Shown in pieces: positions 14,125 to 25,936 of a stretch of DNA of 64,000 nt. Numbering within the stretch: position 1 is the stretch's first letter; every line of letters starts with the position of its first letter. Both the position numbers and the translations under genes were made by a program. Where the stretch lies: NCBI GenBank assembly GCA_038093975.1, contig JBBPTG010000037.1, positions 120,379 to 184,378 of the forward strand. The letters run 5' to 3'. The stretch comes from Chalciporus piperatus (Eukaryota; Basidiomycota; Agaricomycetes; Boletales; Boletaceae). The notes beneath the pieces were generated by a model, which saw only the letters and a program-made list of their open reading frames with translations, was not told the DNA's origin and searched no databases.

Positions 14125-14671
14125 AGTCTGTGTTTGTCGCTGGGATCGTAGGCTGCTGAGAGGACGAGAGACAAGGAAGAGAGCTGAGCACAGTCCGGAA
14201 TAAATACCTTTTCTCTGGCAGTGTGAAAAATGTACGCAATGGCTGCTAGCACATCAGCCATCCCGGGCTTATCTGCTACCAATCTGCGCGAGTCGATAGA
14301 TCAGTTGTTCTTCAATCCCACGCCGAGGAGATGTCATCTTACAATACTGGATGCTCGACCCTTCCCACACACTCGGTCAGCTTCGTGTCACATGTCATTC
14401 CATTATGAGCTTTCGAGCATTTAGAAGCTTGCCTTCAGACATCTCCCTCGAGACATTCTTTGTGTATCGAATCGGGGTGTGAACGAGCGACATATATTCT
14501 TAACAATTTAAGATGCTTACCGTGTACTCGATGGTACTTGAGAGCCCACGAGACTCGACGTGGTAGATGCCACTCACGACATGAACCATAATGATCTGAC
14601 AGCCATGTAGGCACCGGCGTCACATCACCGGATCTGTGAACTATTGTGTCAGTGTTTCATTACCTGCCGTA

Positions 14672-15241
14672 TCATTGGATAATTAGTTCCAAGAACAGCA
14701 AAGAGCTTGCGCTCAGAGCCCACGAAGTAGAAAGATAAAAGTTTGAGAACCCACGACAACGCACGTTGAGCAACGATTCATGTATCCTAGGGTGTGAAAA
14801 ATCCCGTACATCCAGGTCAAGTGAGAGGTCACCTGTTGTAAATGTCGTCACACAGCGGAGAAGCGTTTTCTAGTGGTTCGCAAATCCGCGAGATGCGCTT
14901 CCTTGTTGGTTGTGGCAGGTCGCCACAGGTGTAGTTACAGAGGAGATTGTACCTGACACGAATGTCACTCGATACAAATGTGAAACCACAAGCGGAATAA
15001 CTCACTTCTCTGGAAAAAAACCGCCTTTGGACGGGTGCAGGTGGTTTCCATAGAGGGTCACTCGGGCCACGCTCGGTGAAACACCCAAAGTTGTAGGCTC
15101 TGCATGGAGACCTAACTAGGTTGCAGTTTTTCGAGTCCAAAATGAGCCCTTGAAGATGTTCAGAACCTCCAGACAATTTCCCAAGTCGGAAGAAAGCTGG
15201 ACGATTGTGAGGAAGAACGTCTTCGATTGCTCAGCGGCCAT
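14672..15241 (-). CDS. Possible uncharacterised spliced gene
   Basis: Not recognised. A minus-strand chain can be read: ATG at 15241 (MAAEQSKTFFLTIVQLSSD...), intron with acceptor CTAG just before LGLHAEPTTLGVSPS, then VARVTLYGNHLHPSKGGFF, PEK joined to YNLLCNYTCGD after a GTGAGT...CAG intron, then KRISRICEPLENASPLCDDIYN and a final exon ending at 14672. The intron signals are good and the frame stays open for about 150 codons, but no domain is visible and the 3' part could be spliced differently. It lies head-on upstream of the monooxygenase gene, with no evidence of a link. Confidence 0.35.
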
Positions 15242-15540
15242 GTCGGCGCTACAAATATGCTTGACGCACCGCCACGCTTTTTATATTGTACTCACTGTCG
15301 GTGTCGTTCCGATTCCACGGCACCATTCTCAGTAGACGCACACTTAGCAACAAGGGCCTCATTCTGCCCTCCAAGAATAAGCACCACGCACCCATCGTGA
15401 GCCCGCCCAGTGACTAGCCGTCAACCCGCCAACCTTTTATTCATCCCAGTCGTCTTCAAACATTCTCTTTACCAGGATGTACATTATACGCTTGTATCAG
15501 CTTGTATCCAAACTTGAAGTTGCTTCGACCGAGTTCTGCT

Positions 15541-15909
15541 CTATCTCCAACCAGCCTGAGCCTCTCCATCACATCCGGATGACTTTGTTTGAGGAAGTTC
15601 GTGTCCTTGCAATGGTACCTCACAGGTTTCTATAGATGTTCGCACTCGCGCTCTAACAACCACTACCGGTGTCAACCACTGGTCATGAGCACTGAGAACA
15701 TCGGTTCTGGGTCCAAGACTACTCTTTTCGCCCTCGCACATACTGCCAGTTTTGCGTGACTGTGAGTGAGGTTCAGGAACGTTCTATGCGGCCCGAGTTT
15801 GGATCTGATCTTACTGAACTTCCACTGCATGACCAACTTGAAGCCGTCCTGGACGGGAACTTGTTGTGAGGTCGACGACGGACTCCCTCCTTGGACCGTA
15901 GCTAGCCAT
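15541..15909 (-). CDS. Weak candidate gene, uncharacterised
   Basis: A minus-strand frame opens at ATG 15909 (MASYGPRRESVVDLTTSS), reaches a GTAAGA donor and can join across an intron of about 70 nt to MCEGEKSSLGPRTDVLSAHD, ending at 15541. No family, signal peptide or membrane segment is visible. Could be a chance pair of frames. Confidence 0.2.
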
Positions 15910-16286
15910 GGCTCTCGATGAAGGGTCGACAGACTGTTGCCAGCCAGTGGGTCGAACCCCCCGCGGGCCCGGGGAGCAGCGGCGCACTCACCTCGAGCGA
16001 ATCCCGAACATACACTGACGCAACGAAGCGCGCCCTTGTTCTGATGGCGCAAATGCGAATCCGATCAAACTCTAACGACTGCATGAATTTGTGTATTTAT
16101 ATAAACTTCATTCTGGCGGCGCTTCCATCGATGTTCGCCCTGTGTCTGATGATGGCACTACTTAGCGCCCAGGTCCGACGGTCATAAGCAGGCTTTGAGC
16201 AGGTCTTATCATGACTCGGACTCCCTCGCTTCACCTTGCCTTGTCGGTTTTCTGTTGTCCTATCCACCCATCGCGCGGAGTCGAAC

Positions 16287-18478
16287 ATGGGTATCGCGTG
16301 GGCGTGGTCTTCGAATAGGTCGCTCACGGCGGTTCTTCTCGCATCCACGCTTGCTGTCTGCTTTAGAGTACTATATTCACCCTTTCTTTCCCAGCCGACT
16401 TACCCCACAGAGCACGTCGTCTTCGTACCTCCCTTGGAAGTCGACCTCGAGGTGAACCTGCCTCTTGGTCCAGTCGTTCCAGGTGACATCCTCGAAGTAG
16501 GTTCTCAACCTGAACGAGAACCATGGCACACAGACTCAAAGAATCGGCCACCGCCCCTGGAAAAGCATACTCTCACACCCGATGGACTACTCGTCGTCAA
16601 TCCGAACGGTCCACATCCCATATTCCAGCTCATAGCCGACGCGGAAGCAAAGTGGGAGGCGAAACTGGCGCATGCTAGCAGAACGCTCGAACAAGCCGTC
16701 GCAGAGTACAAGAGACGTTATCGTCGGGCGCCACCCCGTGGTTTCGATAAATGGTACGTACCATCTGTTTCAGAGTCTAAGCAGCCGTAAGAGTGTGCCT
16801 GTGGTTTTGATAGGTGGGACTACGTGGTCAAACATCACGTTCAGCTGCCGGATGAGTACGACGAAATATACAATGACATCGAACCTTATTGGGGCATTGA
16901 CCCATACGATCTCATGCTCACTCAAGAAGAGCTCGAGGAACGCGACGGAGTGATTACCGTCCAAAAGGCTGACTCGGCCTCTCGGCTCGAAATCATCAGT
17001 TCTACCCTTCCGAGCGATAGATTGCCTCAGCTGCGTGGAACTATTGAAAGAATATTAGATTTGGTGCGCGACGTCGAGAAAGACTTGCCATCCCTCCGAA
17101 TCTCGTTCTCTCCGTTCGACAATCCCAGCATGCTCTCCGACTGGCGAATCAAGACCATGGCACTCGAGGCAGCGGGAAACGGTACAAGTAGGTCATCGTA
17201 CCTTTCTCGTTTCAAGTCCGCTGATGATGCGTGCTTGATTCTCGTGCAGCAATTAAACGTGCTGACATGCCCCTGACCAGAGAGGCCGGTTGGATTCACG
17301 CATGTCCGCCTGACTCCCCCGCCCGTCTCAACCCTCCCGATCTCACTGCGCTTTCGACTTCCACAACCCTCCAGAACATATCATCGTACCCAAAGACGTT
17401 CATCGCCTCACATCGCGATAGCATGGACCCCTGTAGACACCCTTCTCTACTGATCACACACGGTCAATTCCTCTCCCATAAACAAGGTCCATTCCCGCAA
17501 CGCACGCTCGTCCCACGATTCTCGCTCTGCTCGACGCTTCTCCATCACGATATCCGTCCGCCTCTGAATTATGGCTGGACGTCCGGAACGAACATGGAAG
17601 CTGAGGGTGATCTTCCCTGGGATCTCAAGCTAGATGAACGACTCAATTGGAGGGGTAGCACGACGGGCATACATGCGTCTCCGACGTCACTGTGGATGCA
17701 CGCACACAGGGAGAGGCTTGTCACGCTCACAAATGCATTCGAAGAAACCGTGAACGTCTTGCACGTACCAGAGGACGATACGAGCCCTGTCGGCGAGCCC
17801 GAGACGATGCCTTTCGCACGCATCAACCCTGCATGGATGGACGTCGCATTCACTGACGCACCTCTGGCATGCGATGAGAACGCAGGGACGTGTAAGGAGA
17901 TGGAGGAGTTGTGGGAGTTTCGGAGGAGGCAGGGAAGAAAGGAGGAGGGAAGGTACAAGTTCATCTTCGACGTGAGTTCGCCTTTTTCTCGAGGCGCATA
18001 TAGGCTGATGTCATCTTCATCACGTCCAGATCGACGGGAACGGATGGTCGGGCCGGTTCAAGCGATTGGTCACGGGAAATGCACTCGTCTTCAAGGCGAC
18101 TATCTACCCCGAGTGGTATGTTCATCAGTGAAGGTGGGTGTACTGGACACACGGATTGACATAGTTGTTCGCAGGTACATGTCGCGTATCGCACCGTGGG
18201 TGCACTACGTCCCGATTCAAGTATCGTACACAGATTTATATGACGCGGTAGCGTTCTTCCGCGTGCGTGACGAGCTTGCAGCACGGATAGCGAAAGCAGG
18301 GAGGGAGTGGAGTCGGCGGTTTTGGAGAAAGGAGGATATGACGGCGTATTTCTATCGGTGAGCTTTATGGCGTCGCGGGATCAGATGATCGATTCATGTC
18401 GTGAACATTTCTTCTAGGTTGCTCCTCGAGTACGCCCGTGTCTCGAGTTTGGACCGTGCGTCGATGGACTATTCGTGA
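16287..18478 (+). CDS. GT90 (CAP10-type) glycosyltransferase, type II membrane protein
   Basis: Predicted Golgi glycosyltransferase of the CAP10 family, which includes fungal beta-1,2-xylosyltransferases. Six exons join in phase (16287-16753, 16814-17187, 17250-17971, 18030-18115, 18175-18359, 18420-18478) to 630 residues. The start at 16287 gives MGIAWAWSSNRSLTAVLLAS, a short cytoplasmic end and one signal anchor; an upstream in-frame ATG at 16236 is possible. Family signatures: RAPPRGFDKW joined to WDYVVKHH, IEPYWGIDP, then near the C-terminus KYKFIFDIDGNGWSGRFKRL..GNALVFKATIYPEW..RIAPWVHYVPIQ, the most conserved block of CAP10 proteins. The final residues are LLLEYARVSSLDR. Acceptor and donor sugars cannot be told from sequence. 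From about 16889 on, the gene is part of a 4-kb segment copied at 23.6-28 kb. Confidence 0.88.
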
Positions 18479-18917
18479 TCAAGGTTTTCCATGATATTTA
18501 TGGTCTTACGAAACCGATGGGCTACTTGCTGCTATCGCTTCGCGCTCAGCCGTGTTCAGCGAAATTATCGTGACGCGTAATGAGGACGTGCCAAAATTTG
18601 GTCGATTGGCATTGACAGTATGACGTGCCAGGATCAGATGATGGAAGTGAAGTATGACCACCAACTGCTGAATTTAATGACAGACGAAGCGTCGAAATAC
18701 CAGTGGTGGTTTTGAGGCTATTCAGTCGGTCATATTCCGGGAGACATTGCCACATTCATCAACTCGATTTTCCTGCGAGACATAACATCGGAACACCGAC
18801 AAGGCCTACAACTACAGTATCACTTTCGACTGGAGTAACTAACGTACAGCGACTTCAAATTTGTTCGGAAAACACGGAGTGAGCAAAAACCGACTCCTCT
18901 CGCGGCGGGTGTAACGA

Positions 18918-20031
18918 TTAAGCCTCGACGATGGAAAACTTGCCACTGGCCAAATCATGCTTGACATCCCAAGTGGTGATGTTGTTGAGCTCGGCAAGGT
19001 TCTTGTTCCAAAGGGAGGGAGTATCGACTTCAGCCCTGATGATCTGCGTCTCTTGGTACTGACTGGTGATATAGGCGTTCAAGACTGGCGTGAAGTCTGC
19101 CTGAACGAATGATCCAGATCTGCATTTTTCTGAGTGAGTTGCTTGTTTCGCTTTAATGAAAGGATGGATCACAAACCCAACGCCTTTGAAGAAGAGGACT
19201 GGAGTGGGAGCGAAGTCGTTCGCCTTGAGGAAACCTGAAGGTAAGAAAGTGTTGAGGCCCTAGATCGTGGTGCGACCGATCTCACAACTTACCGACGGCA
19301 ATGTCCTCCCTGAGCTGGGTGCCGTTGTACGCTTTCAAGGTATTGCCCGTATCCGCTTCAGCACTCTACAATCTAGTTAGAGGCAGCTCGGGGGAGCGAG
19401 TTGTGGTAGACTCACAGAGAACTTATAGACACCGTTGTCGTCCTTGGTCAAAGTCGTTTTCTGGCCAGTCTACATGGTGTCATCTTCAGTCTGTGAATCG
19501 CATCTCTTGTGGGAGTGATCACTCACGTTGATGGGTACGAACGTGGCAGCATCCACGATGGTGTCAGAAACATAGTCAACCTGGGGCTTCGCGAAAGCGA
19601 TCCTAGAAAAGACGTACGGCCATTTGTTAGCTCGTCCCGTTCACTAGTCATCTACATCGTACTCACTGGCTCGTGTAGGTCACAGTGATATGGTAGGGTC
19701 CTGTGTAGAGAATTGACGCAAGTGAGTGACACGCATCACGGAATGAGCAACTGACATGCATACCTGTGCTAGCAAACTTTGTGACTCTGCAATCCTGGGT
19801 TAGTGGCTGAAGCGGAAATCCACGGAAGAGTAATCACTTCCAGCAGACGGGGAACTTGTCGTTGTACATCCCCTCGATTTCCTTGTCGAACGTCAGCATA
19901 AGTGTGGCGTCCGCCCCGAGATCTTGGCTGTGAGCGATACACATCACTTGGTGAGCCAATTGTCAGGAAGACGACGAGTCCTGAAGCGCTCACGTTCGGA
20001 ACGTCATGGTCCTGGAGAATACAGTGGACAT
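18918..20031 (-). CDS. Family X paralogue 2 (uncharacterised)
   Basis: Unrecognised family; best-preserved exon structure together with paralogue 3. Minus strand: start MSTVFSRTMTFRT at 20031. Then DLGADATLMLTFDKEIEGMYNDKFP, CWK, RVTKFASTG, a PYHITVTYTSQ-like segment, IAFAKPQVDYVSDTIVDAATF, TTLTKDDNGVYKFS, TLKAYNGTQLREDIAVGF, FAPTPVLFFKGVG and SGSFVQADFTPVLNAYITSQYQETQI, ending SGKFSIVEA. About seven short introns lie between these blocks, giving about 220-230 residues. No signal peptide or transmembrane helix, so probably a soluble, beta-rich protein judging by alternating hydrophobics. TATA box 101 bp upstream. It lies 440 bp beyond and convergent with the GT90 gene, and the pair was duplicated as a unit. 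Confidence 0.75.
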
Positions 20032-20131
20032 GGTTAGAGCGAGCAGAAAGGAGAATGTGGTTTAATTGAGGTGGTAGAAATCGAAGGATTGTGTGCTTCG
20101 AGTTGGGGATCCTTGGATGCAAAGGGGTTTC

Positions 20132-20138
20132 TTTTATA
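20132..20138 (-). promoter_or_regulatory. TATA box of family X paralogue 2
   Basis: Minus-strand TATAAAA about 101 bp upstream of the ATG at 20031, at the same spacing as in paralogue 3. Confidence 0.6.
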
Positions 20139-21113
20139 TCTGTTCGGGCATACGATGACCTAACAAAAGAATTCCTGCCTGATCTTCAGGTGACCTGATG
20201 GGCCCTTCGCCAAGCGGGACTGTGCCCTTGCATGTGGCGTGAAAGCGAACAATAATCATCAAGAAGTTGGGGCTGGAACCGACCTTGCGTTCCCTCCTTC
20301 CTCGATCTGTATCAGGAACTAAATCCGCATGGATCGAGGGCGGAACTAACCAGCCCCTTCTCGCTTTCTATAGGAACATACCGAGATGAAGGCGAGAACT
20401 TCTCGTGTTCAACCCGTTCTGACCGAACCGAAGAAGGGCAGTGACAGAAAAATGCGTGTACTAGTTGCCCACAGGAATGAAGCTTCCGGTTGCAATTATA
20501 TCAATCTCTCCTTTCAGGATTCCACAACTTCTTCCTTGCAAGAAAACGGGGAACTCACTGTAGTGCAAGCCTGAAGAGTACACGACAAGAAATGGCCCTG
20601 AACAAAAGTTGGGACGGCGGCGTAACGTCCTGCCACCGTCAAACGACGATGTTTGTAATTCGGATGCCCTTGACACATCTTCTCTGGCCGTCAATGTCCA
20701 ATGAAAGGAATGGGTATTTGCTACCTTCTGTGAAACACCAAAAAGGGTGTTTCCTTTGTCCCTGGTTGGAATCCGAGTAGTGGCAATCATTTTTTCGTAT
20801 CAAGGATTTCAAGTTGTACGCAGCAAGATCACTATCATGAACACGAGGCAGATCATCGATTATGTTCCCTATTGAGCATGCCTGGTTTTCAAATCTGGGC
20901 CCTAGATTTGAGACCAATCCAAGCCAGCCACTACTTACCCGTGGGCCGTGGCCTACCTCGTCTCGACATGACACAGTAAAAGTGTCGTAGTTGGAGTTTT
21001 TTTTATACTTATTTTCTGAATTTCGGCAAGTTAATTGGTTGGAGATCGACCGTCATCGATATGGTTCTTGTGTCGTGTGAGATCCCCGTTTTCACTTTCC
21101 CCGTGTTTACCTG

Positions 21114-21190
21114 TTGCAGGATGCCGAATCAGGTCGAAATGGCTACGTGACGGTGGAGAATGGGACGTATGAAAAAGAGGGTCAGTCTTC
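21114..21190 (+). pseudogene. Family X relic a (single exon, plus strand)
   Basis: Preceded by a pyrimidine tract and TTGCAG acceptor, the frame GRNGYVTVENGTYEKE followed by GTCAGTCTT matches the exon GRQGYVTAVNGTSEKE of paralogue 4, including the donor region but lacking a 13-base stretch. The orientation is opposite to all intact copies. No other exons follow, so this is an isolated inverted fragment. Confidence 0.6.
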
Positions 21191-21559
21191 CCTTCTTCCC
21201 CACCCCACAATCATTTCGCTGGTTTCATCAAGCCAAACACCACCCCGGACGCCGCCGTCGACCAATTTCCCCCCGACGAGTCAAGTTCGTCCGCACCGAG
21301 CACTCGATAAATGGCAGTGTGTTGTGTGTCTCTTCGGTTCTCTACGAGTCGGGTCCATCGATGCCTTGAGACGCTTCTGGAGACTGTCTACTGTAGTGCG
21401 CCGTGAGACACTGTATTAGGTTCTACCTGGATCAATCAACGCATCGCCGCCGTACAAGGAGGGCCAAGGCAATATATTCTTATCTGGAAACAGGCTGGTG
21501 GATATGTGAGAATGGCCCGAGGCGCCGGCTGCTTCCTTCAAAAGCTCGGACAAAGTTCT

Positions 21560-22245
21560 AAATCCAGGTTGGCGTTACTCGACTCCAGGAATCGGAAATA
21601 GATCGATGGAACGTTTACATTCCGAGCCCTACATCCACCTACCAAACTTCCTCTGGCTCAGTGGTCACAAATAAATCAACTGGCAACAAGTGATACTTGA
21701 CACAAAACCAGACCCATGTGGCCAGAGATTCGAAGGTATGCAACAATCACATTATTGCTTGATTCGTTCGAACCTTGTCCCCCAGCGTATTGCATGGCAG
21801 TTCCATAACTCCAGACTCGGGAATGGTGATAATCGGGTCTGGGATTGAACGCAGAGAACTTACGTGCCAGTGGCGTTTCATGTGATGCCGGTCGCCGTAC
21901 TCCACACTTTTTGTCATTCATGCTTCTCAGCAGCCATGCGGATCAATGAAACCTGACACTCATCGGTTCTGCTTTCTACACTGAAAGTCCCTGTCATGCT
22001 ACTCAGCTATCAGCTTGGTGCATCGGCCGCTGGATTTTATCTCAACAAGAAAAGCGAGGCGTTAAAGTCGAAGAAATGGCTCGAGGGGGGTTGGTATATC
22101 GGTGGAGTTCCACAGACAGATACTTTGCGAGCAGCCTAGTATGCTTTCCACTTGTGTTTAATGAAGTCATTCGTGGTTGACGCGTTCTAACTTCTGATAG
22201 AACGAGACAAAGGTGACTATTCACATGCTCCGACGTTTGGAAGAT
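21560..22245 (+). repeat. Left arm of imperfect inverted repeat
   Basis: Reverse-complement similarity to 29060-29760 over about 690 bp, with many substitutions and small indels (for example both share CCAAACTTCCTCTGGCTCAG and the GGTGGAGTTCC.CAGACA block in opposite orientation). Short coding-like traces (ARGGLV, WSS) occur in both arms, which suggests fragments of a decayed gene rather than a transposon terminus. No target duplication or transposase seen. Confidence 0.65.
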
Positions 22246-22819
22246 CAGGGTCGTTTATCCCCCTCAAGCTTGTCCGATTATCTCCAAGTACGTACGAGGT
22301 CGGGCGGGCCATTTTAGGTTGATGTCAGATAGGACTTCACTATCAGGTCCCAATTCAGTTGAGCCGACCAATCGAGCAGGTACCTGTTAAAGAAAACACT
22401 AGATTTCATCGATTTCCCATGATCAATGTTGCAACTACAATGTCTTGGAGCACGTGCTGCTGTAGTTCGTCCAGGGTGTAGTCGAGGATGGCCTGCATAA
22501 CGGAGGTAGTATTCATCTCACGATCAACGCGACGAGCGGAGGTCAATGAGAAATCGAAGTTGGATCGAAGTTTACGCGTCAGGGCGTCGATCACACAAAT
22601 TAATAACGTTATTTTCACTTTCGAATGATTTCACCGTCGGTAATCTCGCGTTTTCTCATTGGTTGTAAATCACGTTTACGTGGGAATTCGCGCAGCCCTT
22701 TCGAAGCGAACGAAATTTACTAGACAGTCTATCGACGGCTTGCCTCATATAGACGGGCTGGTCACCAGACTACGTTGCAACCTGCTTCATGTAGCACACC
22801 GGACAATTCGTGACTGACC

Positions 22820-23370
22820 AAGTATATGGATCAACCGTCCGTAACTCTTGCAAGCTCAGCTGATAAGTGCTAGGCCCGATCAGCCAGGCATCTTCTCTGT
22901 CAAAATCAGAACAGATTAGTGTCAGGTACTATCGCTGATCGTACTGATGACGAGGGGCGCAGTGAGTGATGAAACCCATGCGGTAAGTATGTTGTATAAC
23001 CCATCGACCGGCTTGTCGAAGGTGAGCAGCAATGTTGCATCGTGACCCAAATCCTTGCTATGAACGAGTGGTAATCCAATGAGGTGTTGCACATAGGAGG
23101 GTGGTGGTAAGACCTACATCGTGAACGTCAAGTTCATCTCGAACTGTGTTGACATCTCTAAGTACTATAGGCATGTGTATGAACTCGGGAGAAATCGGGC
23201 GCCTCAAGATAGAGGGATCGAGGTCGACTGCCGCTGTTTTTATACCCCTTCTACTAAGTCGCAGCGAGACAATAACTCGCCCAAAGCTGTGATCATGGCT
23301 GCTGACCTGGACCTGGAACGAAGTCAATAAATGGTGTTTGTATATGGAGTTTTGAATTTCGAGAATGAAT
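22820..23370. repeat. Collapsed direct repeat of the 30060-32575 region
   Basis: Blocks 22820-22990, 22990-23260 and 23260-23370 match, in order and orientation, blocks at about 30080-30245, 31587-31815 and 32400-32575. It is therefore a copy of the paralogue 4 neighbourhood from which most of the middle has been deleted. Confidence 0.6.
22990..23244 (-). pseudogene. Family X relic b (5' end only, with TATA box)
   Basis: Minus strand: TATA box (ends near 23237), ATG near 23150 giving MSTQFEMNLTFT, intron, then LGHDATLLLTFDKPVDGLY, after which homology stops at about 22990. It matches the 5' part of paralogue 4 almost base for base. The remaining exons are missing, so this is a truncated duplicate. 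Confidence 0.7.
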
Positions 23371-23645
23371 CCATTGACATCAATTATGTACTATGCGTCG
23401 TGCGACCCGCTTGGGCTTGTTCTCGCCATAAACGTGCATTAAGGTAGTTAACACATCGCTTGAGACTTCCACGACTTCGACTCTGTGCGTGACGATCTTT
23501 TTCTACAGTGAGAAGCACTCTAGCCTAGTAGTAGCCTAAGCAAATTTTTTGAAACTGTTGCCTCACACCACGCCTGCCCTAACAAGACTAGTATGTTGAT
23601 GCAACTTGACCCAGTAGTGCAAATATTTTGAACAACTTGCTACAG

Positions 23646-25209
23646 TATCGGGGTATCGACTCATACAATCTCATGCTCACTCAAGAAGAGCTCGAGGGAC
23701 ACGACGTGATTACCATCCAAAAGAAAGGCCAACTCGGCCTCTCGGCTTGAAATCATCAGATTGCCCCAGCTGCGTGGAACTATTGAGAGAATATTAGATT
23801 TGGTGCGCGACGTCGAGAAAGACTTGCCATCCCTCCGAATCTCGTTCTCTCCGTTCGACAATCCCAGCATGCTCTCCGACTGGCGAATCAAGACCATGGC
23901 ACTCGAGGCAGCGGGAAACGGTACAAGTAGGTCATCGTACCTTTCTCGTTTCAAGTCCGCTGATGATGCGTGCTTGATTCTCGTGCAGCAATTAAACGTG
24001 CTGACATGCCCCTGACCAGAGAGGCCGGTTGGATTCACGCATGTCCGCCTGACTCCCCCGCCCGTCTCAACCCTCCCGATCTCACTCCGCTTACGACTTC
24101 CACGACCCTCCAGAACATATCATCGTACCCAAAGACGTTCATCGCCTCACATCGCGAGTCCATGGACCCCTGTAGACACCCTTCTCTACTGATCACACAC
24201 GGTCAATTCCTCTCCCACAAAAAAGGTCCATTCCCGCAACGCACGCTCGTTCCACGATTCTCGCTCTGCTCAACGCTTCTCCATCACGATATCCGTCCGC
24301 CTCTGAATTATGGCTGGACGTCCGGAACGAACATGGAAGCTGAGGGTGATCTTCCCTGGGATCTCAAGCTAGATGAACGACTCAATTGGAGGGGTAGCAC
24401 GACGGGCATACATGCGTCCCCGACGTCACTGTGGATGCACGCACACAGGGAGAGGCTTGTCACGCTCACAAATGCATTCGAAGAAACCGTGAACGTCTTG
24501 CACGTACCAGAGGACGATACGAGCCCTGTCGGAGAGCCCGAGACGATGCCTTTCGCTCGTATCAATCCTGCATGGATGGACGTTGCATTCACTGACGCAC
24601 ATCTGCATGCGATGAGAACGCAGGGACGTGTAAGGAGATGGAGGAGTTGTGGGAGTTTCGGAGGGAAGAAAGGAGGAGGGAAGGTACAAGTTCATCTTCG
24701 ACGTGAGTTCGCCTTTTTCTCGAGGCGCATATAGGCTGATGTCATCTTCATCACGTCCAGATCGACGGGAACGGATGGTCGGGCCGGTTCAAGCGATTGG
24801 TCACGGGAAATGCACTCGTCTTCAAGGCGACTATCTACCCCGAGTGGTATGCTCATCAGTGAAGAGGGGGGAACTGGACACACGGATTGACATAGATGTT
24901 CGCAGGTACATGTCGCGTATCGCACCGTGGGTGCACTACGTCCCGATTCAAGTATCGTACACAGATTTATATGACGCGGTAGCGTTCTTCCGCGTGCATG
25001 ACGAGCTTGCAGCACGGATAGCGAAAGCAGGGAGGGAGTGGAGTCGGCGGTTTTGGAGAAAGGAGGATATGACGGCGTATTTCTATCGGTGAGCTTTATG
25101 GCGTCGCGGGATCAGATGATCGATTCATGTCGTGAACATTTCTTCTAGGTTGCTCCTCGAGTACGCCCGTGTCTCGAGTTTGGACCGTGCGTCGATGGGC
25201 TATTCGTGA
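23646..25209 (+). pseudogene. GT90 glycosyltransferase pseudogene (5'-truncated copy)
   Basis: Copy of 16889-18478. It lacks exon 1 and the start of exon 2, so it has no start codon, signal anchor or WWD block. Compared with the intact gene it also has small indels in exon 2 (an 18-base loss near 23758, a 4-base gain near 23725). In exon 3 there is a 1-base loss near 24604 and a 7-base loss near 24660, which leave upstream and downstream parts in different frames. Intron positions and most splice sites are still recognisable, and the conserved CAP10 C-terminal block survives. It is flanked at the 3' side by a decayed and an intact family X gene. Confidence 0.85.
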
Positions 25210-25622
25210 TCAAGGTTTTCCATGATATTTATAGTCTTATGAAACCGATGGGCTACTTGCTGCTATCGCTTCGCGCTCAGCCGTGTTCAGCGAACTCATC
25301 GTGACGCGTAAGGAGGACGTGCCAAAATTCGGTCGATTGGCATCGACAGTATGACGTGCAGCCACAGCCAGGATCAGATGATAGAAGTGAAGTATGACCA
25401 CCAACTGGTGAATCTAAAGACAGACGAAGCTTCGGAATACCAGTGGTGGCCTTACATTCATCAACTCGATGTTCCTGCGAGAACTGGCCTCGGAACACCG
25501 ACAAGGCCTACAACCACAACATCCCCTTTGACTGGAGTAATTAACGTACAGCGACTTCCAGTTTGTTCGGAAAACACGGAGTGAGCAATATGCAACCAAC
25601 TCCTCTCGCGGCGGGTGTGACG

Positions 25623-25765
25623 CTTAGACCTTCTTCAAGGTGATGCTAAACTTGCCATTTGCATTGTCGTACTTGACCGGTGACCCCAAGTGGTGGTGTG
25701 CTCGAGCGCGGTAAGGCTCTCGGGTGTCGACTGCACTTGATGATCTGCGTCTCTTTGTGGTCATA
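25623..25765 (-). pseudogene. Family X relic c (3' end only)
   Basis: Minus strand sequence reads ETQII, then in shifted frames VDT, ESLTALEHTTTWG and NGKFSITLKKV before a stop, matching the last exon of paralogues 2 and 3 (ETQIIRAE.DTP.LW..NL...TTW....GKFSI). At least two frame changes and no upstream exons. Lies directly before intact paralogue 3. Confidence 0.65.
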
Positions 25766-25936
25766 CTAGTTTTTTCGCAACATCACACTTGAGTTATTGT
25801 CAGCAATACACAGACATCCAGACAAAGACAACAACTACAACACAACCATCTCAACGAGTAATCTTACATGGGCTCCCCCCCAAAACACCAACCGGGCAAC
25901 AGCACACTCCTCCGAGTCTGATAACGGAGTTGTCGC

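Larger units (their letters stand above)
16889..20920 (+). repeat. Segmental duplication, copy A
   Basis: From within exon 2 of the GT90 gene through the adjacent family X gene and about 0.9 kb of its upstream DNA, the sequence closely matches 23646-28020 in the same orientation. Similarity includes introns and non-coding DNA, so the duplication is recent at DNA level. Copy B carries extra inserts near 25620-25930 and 27750-27890. Confidence 0.85.

Noticed and set aside
15930..15990. tRNA-like stretch GGGTCGAACCCCCCGCGGGC
   Set aside because: It resembles a T-arm, but no acceptor, D or anticodon stem can be formed on either strand.
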